NCBI RefSeq assembly: GCF_014211915.1
Contig: NZ_CP060039.1
Coordinates: 62,001-126,000 of the forward strand
Origin: Burkholderia cenocepacia
GTDB lineage: Bacteria > Pseudomonadota > Gammaproteobacteria > Burkholderiales > Burkholderiaceae
Direction of reading: 5' to 3'
DNA length: 64,000 nucleotides
Shown here in pieces: positions 1 through 9,412 of this stretch (within the stretch, counting starts at the first letter, position 1; each line of letters starts with the position of its first letter). Made by a program: the position numbers and the translations under genes. A model generated the notes under the pieces. The model worked only from the letters and a program-made list of their open reading frames with translations, did not search any database and had not been told where the DNA came from.

Positions 1-3000
1 CGCGACACGGTGGAACAGCACGCGGTTGTCCGTGACGATCTTCTCGGCCTTGTCGTACTGGCCCGAGCCGCGCTGCGGATAGCCGCAGCACAGGTAGCCC
101 GGCGGCAGCACCGTCTGCACGCCGGCCTCCCACAGCATCGCCTGCGTGGCCAGCCCGACCTGCGAGAACAGCCGCTCGGAGCCGCAGCCCGGGAAGTAGA
201 ACACCGCTTCCGAATCGACGGTCGTCGACTTCGGGTTGCGGATGATCGGCACGATCTTGTTGTCCTCGATGTCCAGCAGCGCGCGCGCCGTCTTCTTCGG
301 CAGGTTGCCCGGCATCTTCTTGTTGACGAAGTGGATCACCTGCTCGACCGCCGGCGGCTTGCCGGTCGTCGCGGGCGGGTGCTGCGTCTGCTTCGTCACG
401 ACCTTCTTCAGCATGTCGTTCGCGAAGCGCTGCACCTTGTAGCCGACGCCCATCATCACGCCGCGCGCGAGGTTGATCGTCTGCGGATTGGTCGCGTTCA
501 GGAAGAACATGCCCGCCGCATTGCCGGCGTTGAATTTCTTCTTGCCCATCTTGCGCAACAGGTTGCGCATGTTCATCGTGACGTCGCCGAAGTCGATCTT
601 TACCGGGCACGGCGTCGCGCACTTGTGGCACACCGTGCAGTGGTCGGCCACGTCGTTGAACTCGTCCCAGTGCTTGATCGACACGCCGCGGCGCGTCTGC
701 TCTTCGTACAGGAACGCCTCGACCAAGAGCGACGTCGCGAGAATCTTGTTGCGCGGGCTGTACAGCAGGTTCGCGCGCGGCACGTGGGTCGCGCACACCG
801 GCTTGCACTTGCCGCAGCGCAGGCAGTCCTTCACCGAATCGGCGATCGCGCCGATGTCGGACTGCTGCATGATCAGCGATTCATAGCCCATCAGCCCGAA
901 GCTGGGCGTGTACGCGTTGCGCAGGTCGGCGCCGTCGAGCAGCTTGCCCTTGTTGAAGCGGCCGTTCGGGTCGACGCGCTGCTTGTACGCGCGGAATTCG
1001 GCGATCTCGTCGTCGGTCAGGAATTCGAGCTTCGTGATGCCGATCCCGTGTTCGCCGGAAATCACGCCGTCGAGCGAGCGCGCGAGCGTCATGATGCGGG
1101 CGACCGACGCGTGCGCGTCCTGCAGCATCTCGTAGTTGTCGGAGTTGACCGGGATGTTGGTGTGGACGTTGCCGTCGCCCGCGTGCATGTGCAGCGCGAC
1201 GAACACGCGGCCGCGCAGCACGCGCTTGTGGATCGCCTGCGCCTCGTCGAGGATCTGCTTGAACGCGCCGCCGTTGAAGATCGCGCGCAGTTCCGCGCGG
1301 ATCTCCTGCTTCCACGAGATGCGGACCGTGCGGTCCTGCGTGATGTGGAACACGGTCGCGCCCGGCTGCTCGTCCGCGCGATCCGCGAACTTCTCGGCGA
1401 GCGCCTCGTAGCCGAGCTGCACCAGGTAGTGCTGCGCCTCGCGCAGCGGCTGGTCGAGCCGGTCGCGCACGAATTCCCAGCGCGCGCGCACGCGCTTGAG
1501 CAGTTCCAGCGCCTGCTGCACACGGTCTTCCAGCAGTTCCGCGCTCGGGATCTCGTTCGCGTCGTCGGTCTTGCCGAGCGGCAGGTTGCCGCCGCGGAAG
1601 AACGCTTCGAGCGCGTCCACCAGTTGCAGCTTGTTCTTCAGCGACAGCTCGATGTTGATCCGCTCGATGCCGTCGGTGTACTCGCCCATCCGGTTCAGCG
1701 GGATGACGACGTCCTCGTTGATCTTGAACGCGTTCGTGTGCTTCGCGATCGCGGCCGTGCGGCTGCGGTCGAGCCAGAAGCGCTTGCGCGCCTCCGCGCT
1801 GACCGCGACGAAGCCTTCGCCGCTCTTGCCGTTCGCCATCCGGATCACTTCGGACGTCGCCTGTGCGACCGCGTCGGCGTCGTCGCCGACGATGTCGCCG
1901 ATCAGCACCATCTTCGGAAACGCATTGCGCTTGCTCTTGGTCGCGTAGCCGACCGCGCGCAGGTAGCGCTCGTCGAGGTGCTCGAGGCCGGCGAGGATCG
2001 CGCCGCCCTGCTTCGACGTCTCGAACAGGTAATCCTTGATCTCGACGATGCTCGGGATCGCCTCGCGCGCCTGGCCGAAGAATTCGAGGCAGACGGTGCG
2101 CGTGTGCGCGGGCATCTTGTGCAGCACCCAGCGCGCGGACGTGATAAGCCCGTCGCAGCCTTCCTTCTGCACGCCCGGCAGGCCGGCGAGGAACTTGTCG
2201 GTGACGTCCTTGCCGAGCCCTTCCTTGCGGAACCGGCGGCCTTCGATCTCGAGCATTTCAGTGCGCAGCAGCTTCTCGCCGGGCGCATACGCGCCGTCGA
2301 ACCACTTCAACTCGAAGCGCGCGACCGCGATGTCGTGGATCTTGCCCTGGTTGTGCTCGTGGCGCGTGACTTCGAGCCAGTTGCCGTCCGGGTCGACCAT
2401 CCGCCACCAGGCGAGGTTGTCGAGCGCGGTGCCCCACAGCACGGCCTTCTTGCCGCCCGCGTTCATCGCGACGTTGCCGCCGATGCACGAGGCGTCGAGC
2501 GAGGTCGGATCGACCGCGAACACGTAGCCGGCCGCTTCCGCCGCCTCGGTCACGCGGCGCGTGACGACGCCCGCGCCGGAGAAGATCGTCGGCACCTTGT
2601 GCGCGACGCCCGGCAACTCGGTCAGTTCGACCGCGCCGAGCTGTTCGAGCTTTTCGGTGTTGATCACCGCGGAGAACGGCGTGAGCGGCACCGCGCCGCC
2701 CGTGTAGCCGGTGCCGCCGCCGCGCGGGATCACGGTCAGGCCGAGCTCGAAGCACGCCTTGATCAGGCCGGCGATCTCGGCTTCGGTGTCGGGCGTCAGC
2801 ACGACGAACGGGTATTCGACGCGCCAGTCGGTCGCGTCGGTCACGTGCGACACGCGCGACAGTCCGTCGAAGCGGATGTTGTCCTTCTGCGTGCAGCGGC
2901 CGAGCGCCTTGGTCGCGCGGCGGCGCAGGTCGGCCATCTTGTCGAATTCGTCCGCGAACTCGTTGACCGCGCGCTGCGCGGCGGTTTCGAGCATCTCGAC

Positions 3001-3393
3001 GCGCGACGCGCGCTCGCGGCCCGCGTCGTCGCGGTGCTCGGTGAGATCCGCGCTGCGGCGCTTGCCGATCTCGGTCAGGCGGTGGTTCAGCGCCTCGATC
3101 AGCAGCGCGCGGCGCTTCGGGTTGTCGAGCAGGTCGTCCTGCAGATACGGGTTGCGACGCACGACCCAGATGTCACCGAGCACTTCGTACAGCATCCGTG
3201 CCGAGCGGCCCGTGCGGCGCTCGGCACGCAGTTCGTCGAGCACCGACCACGCCTCTTCGCCGAGCAGGCGGATCACGATCTCGCGATCCGAGAAGGACGT
3301 GTAGTTGTAGGGAATCTCGCGCAAGCGGGGCGCGGGGTCGGCGGCGACGGCGGCGGCCGCGCCATGCGGATCGAAAACTTGTGGTGCGTTCAT
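1..3393 (-). CDS. FAD-linked oxidase / 4Fe-4S / CCG-domain oxidoreductase (C-terminus beyond left edge)
   Basis: Partial gene: 1131 codons are visible and the frame is still open at base 1. Domains in order: an N-terminal region resembling DUF3683; a FAD-binding type 4 (PCMH) fold around residues 200-400 with [11 protein letters not shown] and [12 protein letters not shown]; an FAD-oxidase C-terminal domain with [10 protein letters not shown] and [10 protein letters not shown]; then two 4Fe-4S motifs, [11 protein letters not shown] and [11 protein letters not shown]; then the start of a CCG (heterodisulfide-reductase-like) domain. This is the D-lactate/glycolate-type dehydrogenase architecture with the iron-sulfur subunit fused on. 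The exact 2-hydroxy acid is not readable from sequence. The start at 3393 gives [11 protein letters not shown]. The gene is divergent from ilvA. Family confidence is high, substrate unknown. Confidence 0.9.
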   Translation of the reverse strand, partial: MNAPQVFDPHGAAAAVAADPAPRLREIPYNYTSFSDREIVIRLLGEEAWSVLDELRAERRTGRSARMLYEVLGDIWVVRRNPYLQDDLLDNPKRRALLIEALNHRLTEIGKRRSADLTEHRDDAGRERASRVEMLETAAQRAVNEFADEFDKMADLRRRATKALGRCTQKDNIRFDGLSRVSHVTDATDWRVEYPFVVLTPDTEAEIAGLIKACFELGLTVIPRGGGTGYTGGAVPLTPFSAVINTEKLEQLGAVELTELPGVAHKVPTIFSGAGVVTRRVTEAAEAAGYVFAVDPTSLDASCIGGNVAMNAGGKKAVLWGTALDNLAWWRMVDPDGNWLEVTRHEHNQGKIHDIAVARFELKWFDGAYAPGEKLLRTEMLEIEGRRFRKEGLGKDVTDKFLAGLPGVQKEGCDGLITSARWVLHKMPAHTRTVCLEFFGQAREAIPSIVEIKDYLFETSKQGGAILAGLEHLDERYLRAVGYATKSKRNAFPKMVLIGDIVGDDADAVAQATSEVIRMANGKSGEGFVAVSAEARKRFWLDRSRTAAIAKHTNAFKINEDVVIPLNRMGEYTDGIERINIELSLKNKLQLVDALEAFFRGGNLPLGKTDDANEIPSAELLEDRVQQALELLKRVRARWEFVRDRLDQPLREAQHYLVQLGYEALAEKFADRADEQPGATVFHITQDRTVRISWKQEIRAELRAIFNGGAFKQILDEAQAIHKRVLRGRVFVALHMHAGDGNVHTNIPVNSDNYEMLQDAHASVARIMTLARSLDGVISGEHGIGITKLEFLTDDEIAEFRAYKQRVDPNGRFNKGKLLDGADLRNAYTPSFGLMGYESLIMQQSDIGAIADSVKDCLRCGKCKPVCATHVPRANLLYSPRNKILATSLLVEAFLYEEQTRRGVSIKHWDEFNDVADHCTVCHKCATPCPVKIDFGDVTMNMRNLLRKMGKKKFNAGNAAGMFFLNATNPQTINLARGVMMGVGYKVQRFANDMLKKVVTKQTQHPPATTGKPPAVEQVIHFVNKKMPGNLPKKTARALLDIEDNKIVPIIRNPKSTTVDSEAVFYFPGCGSERLFSQVGLATQAMLWEAGVQTVLPPGYLCCGYPQRGSGQYDKAEKIVTDNRVLFHRVA

Positions 3394-3991
3394 GTTCGGA
3401 CGACTCGGAGGGCCGATACACCGTGCACGGGCGTCGGCAAGCGCGTAGGCGCAATCTTGGGGAAATCTGTTCTGTTACCAGGCGCGCGGCTGTCCTTCAT
3501 GGGGCCGGAGCGGGCGACTCGCCCCTCCTGGCCGGCGACAGGGCCTGGCGGCACTCGGAATCATCAGCACGATCGCGCGCGGCGCGCATGCCGTTCGGCC
3601 GCGGGGCTGGCTGCGCGCGGCGTCGGCTTCAACGGTGCGATCCGAGGGTGCCTCTGCATCTTCCGAATCCTTGATTCAAAACGGAATTCTAACCCATGAT
3701 CGGGCCGCCCGTGACACGCCGGACAGGTCGTGGGGCTATCGCCGCGAGCCGCGCCGGGCGGGGCTCGGCGCGATTTCATGTGATCATTCGCCGTCCGTCC
3801 GGTCGGTAACCATGCGGTTAAACCGGTAAAGTGCGCCGGTAAAAGGCGGCGCCCGGCGGCGCGAATGCCCTGTCCGCCCGCGCACGCGAGCGCTCACGGC
3901 CGCCCGCCCGGCATGCCGCTTGCGTGCGGGCGGACCCTTGGCGCTATCATTGACCCTTTACCGTCTGCATCCGCACTGCCCGCGAGCGCCC
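3394..3991. promoter_or_regulatory. Divergent intergenic region between the FAD oxidoreductase and ilvA
   Basis: This is a 598-base stretch without a convincing gene; short frames here lack a ribosome site and homology. It must hold promoters for both flanking genes. Near 3804-3844 the hexamer CGGTAA or a close variant recurs four times at about 9-13 base spacing. One pair forms an 11-base palindrome, CGGTT-A-AACCG (3815-3825). A possible -10 for ilvA, TATCAT, lies at 3945-3950. No leader peptide or attenuator was recognised. Confidence 0.4.
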
Positions 3992-5515
3992 ATGGCATCC
4001 CACGATTACCTGAAGAAAATCCTCACCGCGCGCGTCTACGACGTCGCGATCGAGACGGAACTCGAACCGGCCCGCAACCTGTCGGCCCGGCTGCGCAACG
4101 CCGTTTACCTGAAGCGCGAGGACAACCAGCCGGTGTTCTCGTTCAAGCTGCGCGGCGCGTACAACAAGATGGCGCACATTCCGGCGGACGCGCTCGCGCG
4201 CGGCGTGATTACCGCGTCGGCCGGCAACCACGCGCAGGGCGTCGCGTTCTCGGCGGCCCGGATGGGTATCAAGGCCGTGATCGTCGTGCCGGTCACGACG
4301 CCGCAGGTGAAGGTCGACGCGGTGCGCGCGCACGGCGGCCCGAGCGTCGAGGTGATCCAGGCGGGCGAATCGTACAGCGATGCGTACGCGCACGCGGTCA
4401 AGGTCCAGCAGGAGCGCGACCTCACGTTCGTCCACCCGTTCGACGATCCGTACGTGATCGCCGGCCAGGGCACGATCGCGATGGAAATCCTGCGCCAGCA
4501 CCAGGGCCCGATCCACGCGATCTTCGTGCCGATCGGCGGCGGCGGGCTCGCGTCCGGCGTCGCCGCATACGTGAAGGCGGTGCGCCCGGAGATCAAGGTG
4601 ATCGGCGTGCAGGCCGAGGATTCGTGCGCGATGGCGCAGTCGCTGGACGCGGGCGAGCGCATCGAGCTGAGCGAAGTCGGCCTGTTCGCGGACGGCACCG
4701 CAGTGAAACTCGTCGGCGAGGAAACCTTCCGGCTGTGCCGCGAATTCCTGGACGGCGTCGTGACGGTCAACACCGACGCGCTGTGCGCGGCGATCAAGGA
4801 CGTGTTCCAGGACACGCGCAGCGTGCTCGAGCCGTCCGGCGCGCTCGCGGTCGCGGGCGCGAAGCTGTATGCGGAACGCGAAGGCATCGAGAACCAGACG
4901 CTCGTCGCGGTCACGTCCGGCGCGAACATGAACTTCGACCGGATGCGCTTCGTCGCCGAGCGCGCCGAGGTCGGCGAAGCGCGCGAAGCCGTGTTCGCGG
5001 TCACGATCCCCGAGGAACGCGGCAGCTTCAAGCGCTTCTGCTCGCTCGTCGGCGATCGCAACGTCACCGAGTTCAACTACCGGATCGCCGACGAGAAGTC
5101 CGCGCACATCTTCGTCGGCGTGCAGATCAAGCGCCGCGGCGAATCGGCGGAGATCGCCGCGAACTTCGAGTCGCATGGCTTCAAGAGCGTCGACCTGACG
5201 CACGACGAGCTGTCGAAGGAACACATCCGCTACATGGTCGGCGGCCGCTCGCCGCTCGCGCTCGACGAGCGCCTGTTCCGCTTCGAATTCCCGGAACGGC
5301 CGGGCGCGCTGATGAAGTTCCTGTCGTCGATGGCGCCGGACTGGAACATCAGCCTGTTCCACTACCGTAACCAGGGCGCGGACTACAGCTCGATCCTCGT
5401 CGGGCTGCAGGTGCCGCAGGCCGATCGCGCCGAATTCGAACGCTTCCTCGCGGCGCTCGGCTACCCGTATGTCGAAGAGAGCGCCAACCCGGCTTACCGC
5501 CTCTTCCTGTCGTAA
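3992..5515 (+). CDS. ilvA: Threonine ammonia-lyase, biosynthetic
   Basis: 507 aa, the length of the long biosynthetic form. PLP-dependent deamination of L-threonine to 2-oxobutanoate, the first committed step to isoleucine; cytosolic. The PLP lysine is K52 in SFKLRGAYNK, SAGNHAQG lies at residues 76-83, and the glycine-rich phosphate loop GGGGLASG follows near 185. Two C-terminal ACT-like regulatory domains occupy roughly residues 330-507 (EERGSFKRFCSLVG and ERPGALMKFL mark their starts), which in this family carry isoleucine/valine allostery. The start at 3992 (MASHDYLKK) matches the family N-terminus; an upstream in-frame ATG at 3920 would add an unconserved extension. queF follows 12 bases after the stop. 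Very secure. Confidence 0.97.
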   Translation: MASHDYLKKILTARVYDVAIETELEPARNLSARLRNAVYLKREDNQPVFSFKLRGAYNKMAHIPADALARGVITASAGNHAQGVAFSAARMGIKAVIVVPVTTPQVKVDAVRAHGGPSVEVIQAGESYSDAYAHAVKVQQERDLTFVHPFDDPYVIAGQGTIAMEILRQHQGPIHAIFVPIGGGGLASGVAAYVKAVRPEIKVIGVQAEDSCAMAQSLDAGERIELSEVGLFADGTAVKLVGEETFRLCREFLDGVVTVNTDALCAAIKDVFQDTRSVLEPSGALAVAGAKLYAEREGIENQTLVAVTSGANMNFDRMRFVAERAEVGEAREAVFAVTIPEERGSFKRFCSLVGDRNVTEFNYRIADEKSAHIFVGVQIKRRGESAEIAANFESHGFKSVDLTHDELSKEHIRYMVGGRSPLALDERLFRFEFPERPGALMKFLSSMAPDWNISLFHYRNQGADYSSILVGLQVPQADRAEFERFLAALGYPYVEESANPAYRLFLS

Positions 5516-5527
5516 AGGCTTCGTGCA

Positions 5528-6358
5528 ATGAATCCCGAACATTCCCCGCTCGGCAAGGCCACCGTCTACGCGGCGCAGTACGACGCGTCGCTGCTGTTCC
5601 CGATCCCGCGCGCCGGCGCGCGCGAGCAGCTCGGCATCACGTCGGCGCTGCCGTTCTTCGGCACCGACATCTGGAACGCGTACGAGCTGTCGTGGCTCAA
5701 CGCGCGCGGCAAGCCGCAGGTCGCGATCGCGACGTTCTACGTGCCGGCCGAATCGCCGAACATCGTCGAATCGAAGTCGTTCAAGCTGTATCTCGGCTCG
5801 TTCGCGCAGTCGAAGTTCGACTCGGTCGATGCGGTGCGCGACGTGCTGAAGCGCGACGTGTCGGCCGCGTGCGGCGCAAGCGTGTCGGTCCAGCTGGTGT
5901 CGCCGCACGATTTCGCCAAGCTCGAGATGGACGAGCTCGACGGGCTGTCGCTCGACCGGCTCGACCTCGACACCGACGTGTACGAACCCGATCCGTCGCT
6001 GCTGTCGGCGGCCGACGGCGAGAACGAAGCACCGGTCGAGGAGACGCTCGTGTCCGACCTGCTGCGCTCGAACTGCCCGGTCACGGGCCAGCCCGACTGG
6101 GGCAGCGTGCAGATCCACTACGTCGGGCCGCAGATCGACCACGCAGGCCTGCTGCGCTACATCATCTCGTTCCGCAATCACACGGGCTTTCACGAGCAGT
6201 GCGTCGAGCGGATCTTCCTCGACATCATGCATGCGTGCAAACCGGTGAAGCTCGCGGTGTACGCGCGCTATACGCGCCGCGGCGGGCTCGACATCAACCC
6301 GTTCCGCACGAATTACAACCAGCCGATGCCGGACAACGCGCGGACCGCGCGGCAGTAA
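5528..6358 (+). CDS. queF: NADPH-dependent 7-cyano-7-deazaguanine (preQ0) reductase
   Basis: 276 aa, the bimodular, E. coli-like QueF size class. Reduces preQ0 to preQ1 in queuosine tRNA modification. The substrate/NADPH motif ESKSFK is at residues 81-86. The nucleophile cysteine is C183 and the proton-transfer aspartate D190 in [13 protein letters not shown]. It lies 12 bases behind ilvA and is probably co-transcribed, although the pathways are unrelated. A hairpin terminator follows at 6369. Secure. Confidence 0.96.
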   Translation: MNPEHSPLGKATVYAAQYDASLLFPIPRAGAREQLGITSALPFFGTDIWNAYELSWLNARGKPQVAIATFYVPAESPNIVESKSFKLYLGSFAQSKFDSVDAVRDVLKRDVSAACGASVSVQLVSPHDFAKLEMDELDGLSLDRLDLDTDVYEPDPSLLSAADGENEAPVEETLVSDLLRSNCPVTGQPDWGSVQIHYVGPQIDHAGLLRYIISFRNHTGFHEQCVERIFLDIMHACKPVKLAVYARYTRRGGLDINPFRTNYNQPMPDNARTARQ

Positions 6359-6368
6359 TGAAGCGATG

Positions 6369-6394
6369 CTGGCGGGCATGTTGAAGCCCGCCAG
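6369..6394 (+). terminator. Hairpin terminator after ilvA-queF
   Basis: Perfect 9-base stem CTGGCGGGC / GCCCGCCAG with an 8-base loop, 11 bases beyond the queF stop. There is no T-tract, so termination strength is uncertain. Confidence 0.5.
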
Positions 6395-6423
6395 TAGATC
6401 GATGCGCACCGTGGCGCAATCTT

Positions 6424-6777
6424 TCACGGCAGCGCGGCTAATAGCGCGGCGTCCCATTTCCCTTCTACGGCCGCACGATGCAACATCCCGAGCGTAATCG
6501 GTTCACGCTTGAGGTCATGTGGCTTCCGAAGCACCCATCGCCGGAATAACGAATAGAGCAACCCTTCGCCTTCCATCAGAAAATATCTGTGGAAATCGAA
6601 ATCACCCGTGTCGACGGCAAACCGTTCGAAAAAATGCCCGATGAAATCGTTGGCTTCGTCGCCGGTTTGACCCAAGTCTTCCCAGAGCCGAGTGTCAGCG
6701 GCGAGCGGCTTCGATGGACCGAGCCCTACCTCCGACCTGACAAACGCCTCGATTTTGTCCCAACTCACGTTTTCCAT
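6424..6777 (-). CDS. DUF1493 family protein
   Basis: 117 aa, the usual DUF1493 length. The family signature is visible: LWEDLGQTGDEANDFIGHFF followed by FDFHRYF, a pattern reminiscent of small acyl-carrier-like folds but with no phosphopantetheine serine motif (no DSL). No biochemical function is established. It overlaps the upstream gene by one base (ATGA at 6776-6779), so the two are translationally coupled. Base composition across this pair is clearly lower in GC than both flanks, which suggests horizontal acquisition. Family call good, function unknown. Confidence 0.8.
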   Translation of the reverse strand: MENVSWDKIEAFVRSEVGLGPSKPLAADTRLWEDLGQTGDEANDFIGHFFERFAVDTGDFDFHRYFLMEGEGLLYSLFRRWVLRKPHDLKREPITLGMLHRAAVEGKWDAALLAALP

Positions 6778-7211
6778 CAGAACACTCTATCCTCGCGTTT
6801 GACTAGGCTGTTGTACCTGGAGACCGTGCCGTGAACGATCGCGAACACGTCACGCGCAAGCAGCGCCCAACCCACGCCAGGAACGGCACGTCCGACGAAC
6901 ACGCTGAGCTTCCGGGTCAGGATAATCCGGAACGACTTGATACTCTGCAGCGTCACGGTGGGTAAAACATTCCTGTTCAACTGGTAGCGGAAAATCGATC
7001 GCGCCATCACAGATGCAACGGACGTTCCTTTCGTCGCGCCACCGAATTTCTGCCGTGTCGGCAAAATGGGCCAGCCCGCCAGAATCAGGATCACAGCTTC
7101 GACATCGTCGATCCCGACCCGTGCGCACGTCTCCTCTACGGCAACGAAAAAGAAAAGCTCGGCGGGCGTGAGATCCGAATGAACGCCGTAGTGGTATGTA
7201 TTGCTCGTCAT
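6777..7211 (-). CDS. STM2901-like family protein, probable membrane-associated
   Basis: 144 aa. The N-terminal half is acidic and helical (TPAELFFFVAVEETCARVG), then a hydrophobic stretch at residues 37-51 (VEAVILILAGWPILP), and a second at 118-136 (FVGRAVPGVGWALLARDVF), so one or two membrane contacts are possible. It resembles the uncharacterised family named after Salmonella STM2901. It is the first gene of a coupled pair with the DUF1493 protein. The region is of lower GC than the genome and sits between two ordinary operons. Function unknown; a defence or effector-related role is only a guess from the island-like setting. Confidence 0.7.
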   Translation of the reverse strand: MTSNTYHYGVHSDLTPAELFFFVAVEETCARVGIDDVEAVILILAGWPILPTRQKFGGATKGTSVASVMARSIFRYQLNRNVLPTVTLQSIKSFRIILTRKLSVFVGRAVPGVGWALLARDVFAIVHGTVSRYNSLVKREDRVF

Positions 7212-7404
7212 AGTGCGACTTCACGAAATCGTTGTTCGGGAAGACGACCATACCCAGCAATCCACTTAATCTGCTCGTTCGAATTTCACGATGCCCGTCG
7301 CGAATTACGCGCCAATCACTTCCACCACCCGCCAGACGTACGTATCGTGTCGCGCTCTCGTCGACACGATCTTATTCGAAGTGTAAAAATCGAGTGCCAA
7401 CGCA

Positions 7405-7438
7405 ACGAGGCCGGCGCACACCACTACGCCGGCCTCGT
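7405..7438 (-). terminator. Perfect 12-base hairpin downstream of ridA-like gene
   Basis: Left arm 7405-7416 and right arm 7427-7438 are exactly complementary with a 10-base loop. It is 25 bases past the RidA-family stop on the minus strand; the following minus-strand bases are only moderately T-rich (TTGCGTTGG). The rest of 7212-7404 is AT-richer DNA with no gene recognised; it is the presumed promoter region of the STM2901-like gene. Confidence 0.5.
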
Positions 7439-7463
7439 CACACAATAAATCGCCCTCGCCGCG

Positions 7464-7850
7464 TTACTTCACCGGCGGCTTGTAAGCGATGCAATCGACC
7501 TCGACCTTGCAGTCGATGACCATGCTCGACTGCACGCACGCGCGTGCCGGCGGATGCTCGCCGAAATACGACACGAACACCTTGTTGAACGACGCGAAAT
7601 CGCGCGCGTCGTCGAGCCACACGCCGCAGCGCACGACGTGCTCGAGTCCGTAGCCGGCTTCCTTCAGGATCGCGATCACGTTCTCGATCGTCTGCTTCGA
7701 CTGCGTGACGATCCCGCCTTCGACGACCTCGCCGTTCACCATCGGCGTCTGGCCCGACACGTACAGCCAGCCGTCCGCCTCGACCGCCCGCGCGAACGGC
7801 ATCACCTGGCCGCCCGTGCCCTTCGCTTCGCCTACGCCATATCGCTTCAT
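7464..7850 (-). CDS. RidA/YjgF family enamine/imine deaminase
   Basis: 128 aa. RidA-family proteins are small cytosolic trimers that hydrolyse reactive enamines/imines released by PLP enzymes, or act as pathway-specific variants. Supporting sequence: SGQTPMVNGEVVEGGIVTQSKQTI-type core, VVRCGVWL, and the C-terminal motif PPARACVQSSM with the conserved arginine. The start at 7850 (MKRYGVGEAK) has a strong ribosome site AGGAG 7 bases upstream; a longer frame to 7919 lacks one. It is last in an operon rpiR-like regulator, D-aminoacylase, RidA. The neighbours suggest it clears imines formed during D-amino-acid breakdown, by itself or for the divergent PLP enzyme. Confidence 0.9.
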   Translation of the reverse strand: MKRYGVGEAKGTGGQVMPFARAVEADGWLYVSGQTPMVNGEVVEGGIVTQSKQTIENVIAILKEAGYGLEHVVRCGVWLDDARDFASFNKVFVSYFGEHPPARACVQSSMVIDCKVEVDCIAYKPPVK

Positions 7851-7928
7851 CGTTTCACTCCTCACATTTCGGTCACGGATGCGCGCGCCGGCCTGGGCAC
7901 GCGCGGAAGATCGGAACACCTGCCGCGT

Positions 7929-9410
7929 TCAGAACGCCGCATCGGCACTCGCCGGCACGCGCTCGCCGCGCGCGACGAAACCGCCGGCACGCTCGCCGGT
8001 CGGCTGGCCGTTTTCGTATGTCAGCACGCCGTTCACCCACACCGCGTCGATCCCGTGCGCGGGCTGTTGCGGCTTCTCGAACGTCGCGGCGTCGATCACG
8101 CTCGCCGGATCGAACAGCACGAGATCCGCGTGGTAACCGACATGCACTTCGCCTCGCTTCGGGATGCCATAGCGACGCGCGGACAGCGACGTCATCTTGC
8201 GGATCGCCTCCTCGAGCGGCAGCAGGTTGGTGTCGCGCACGTAATGGCCGAGCACGCGCGGGAACGCGCCCCACAGCCGTGGGTGCGGCAGCGGATCGTT
8301 CGGCAGGCCGTCGGAGCCGACCATCGTCGCCGGATGCGACAGGATCCGGCGCACGTCGTCCTCCGACATGTTGTGGTACACGGCGCCCGCGGGGCGAATG
8401 CGCTGCGCGGCTTCTTGCTCGGTCATGCCCCAGTCGGCCGCGATCGCCTTCAGCAGCTTGCCCGCGACTTCCGGGTGCGGCTCCGACCACGTGATCGTGA
8501 TGTCGATGTCGCCCGTCACCTGCTTCAGGTCGAGCGTCGACGAACTGCGGCTGTACGGATAGCAGTCGCAGCCGACCGGCTGGTAGCGGCGTGCGCCTTC
8601 GAGCGACGCGAGCACCTCGGTGCTGCGCCCCCAGTTCGACGGGCCCGCGCACTTCAGGTGCGAGATCACGACCGGCACCTGCGCGTGGCGGCCGACGCGG
8701 TAAGCCTCGTCCATCGCGTCGAGGATCGCGTCGAACTCGGTGCGCATGTGCGTCGTGTACAGCGCGCCGGCTTGGGCGAGCGGCTCGGCGAGCACCATCA
8801 CTTCCTCGGCCGGCGCCGCGAACGCGGAGCCGTACGCGAGGCCCGACGACAGGCCGAGCGCGCCGTTCGCGAGCGCCTCCTCGAGCTGCGCGCGCATGCC
8901 GGCGATCTCGTCGTCGGTCGCCGCGCGGTCGAGGCGGTCCATCTGGTTGTTGCGCAGCGCCGTGTGGCCGACGAGCGCCGCGACGTTCACGGCCGGGCGC
9001 GCCTCGTTGACGGCCGCGACGTAAGCGGCGAAGGTCGGGTACTGGAACGCGCCGCGCTCGCCGAGCAGGTTCATCGGGTCGGGCGGATCGCCCGCGAGGG
9101 TCACCGGCGATGCGCTGATTCCGCAGTTGCCGACGATCACGGTCGTCACGCCCTGCGAGATCTTCGGGATCATCTCCGGCGCACGGATCACGTGCGTGTC
9201 GTCGTGCGTGTGCACGTCGACGAAGCCCGGCGCGAGCGCCCGGCCGTTCGCGTCGACGACGTGCTCCGCGAGCCAGTTCGACAGATTGCCGATCGCCGCG
9301 ATCAGGCCGTTGCGGATCGCGACGTCGCGCGTGACGGGCGGCGCGCCGGTGCCGTCGTACAACTGCGCGCCGACGATCAGCGTATCGGCCGCTTCGGGAT
9401 GCGAATGCAT
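7929..9410 (-). CDS. N-acyl-D-amino-acid deacylase (D-aminoacylase)
   Basis: 493 aa, an amidohydrolase-superfamily enzyme that releases free D-amino acids from N-acyl-D-amino acids. The metal motif HTHDD is at residues 67-71. The cysteine ligand typical of D-aminoacylases is in VGNCGIS, and further signature elements are YTTHMRTE, ISHLKCAGPSNWG and VGSDGLPND. Start 9410 lies only 2 bases after the regulator stop, indicating one transcript. It is 78 bases ahead of the RidA gene. The choice of D-substrate cannot be fixed. The C-terminal LVLFDP and AVWVNG motifs show it is full length. Confidence 0.92.
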   Translation of the reverse strand: MHSHPEAADTLIVGAQLYDGTGAPPVTRDVAIRNGLIAAIGNLSNWLAEHVVDANGRALAPGFVDVHTHDDTHVIRAPEMIPKISQGVTTVIVGNCGISASPVTLAGDPPDPMNLLGERGAFQYPTFAAYVAAVNEARPAVNVAALVGHTALRNNQMDRLDRAATDDEIAGMRAQLEEALANGALGLSSGLAYGSAFAAPAEEVMVLAEPLAQAGALYTTHMRTEFDAILDAMDEAYRVGRHAQVPVVISHLKCAGPSNWGRSTEVLASLEGARRYQPVGCDCYPYSRSSSTLDLKQVTGDIDITITWSEPHPEVAGKLLKAIAADWGMTEQEAAQRIRPAGAVYHNMSEDDVRRILSHPATMVGSDGLPNDPLPHPRLWGAFPRVLGHYVRDTNLLPLEEAIRKMTSLSARRYGIPKRGEVHVGYHADLVLFDPASVIDAATFEKPQQPAHGIDAVWVNGVLTYENGQPTGERAGGFVARGERVPASADAAF

Positions 9411-9412
9411 GG

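Noticed and set aside
10..3699. Open frame of 1229 codons on the plus strand
   Set aside because: It is antisense to the FAD oxidoreductase, Arg/His/Val-rich with no domain, and arises from high-GC third positions.
3635..3829. Small gene between the oxidoreductase and ilvA
   Set aside because: The 64-codon frame has no ribosome site, no conserved character and crosses the CGGTAA repeat region.
6424..7211. Toxin-antitoxin pair reading of the DUF1493/STM2901-like genes
   Set aside because: Sizes and coupling fit, but neither protein shows a known toxin or antitoxin motif.
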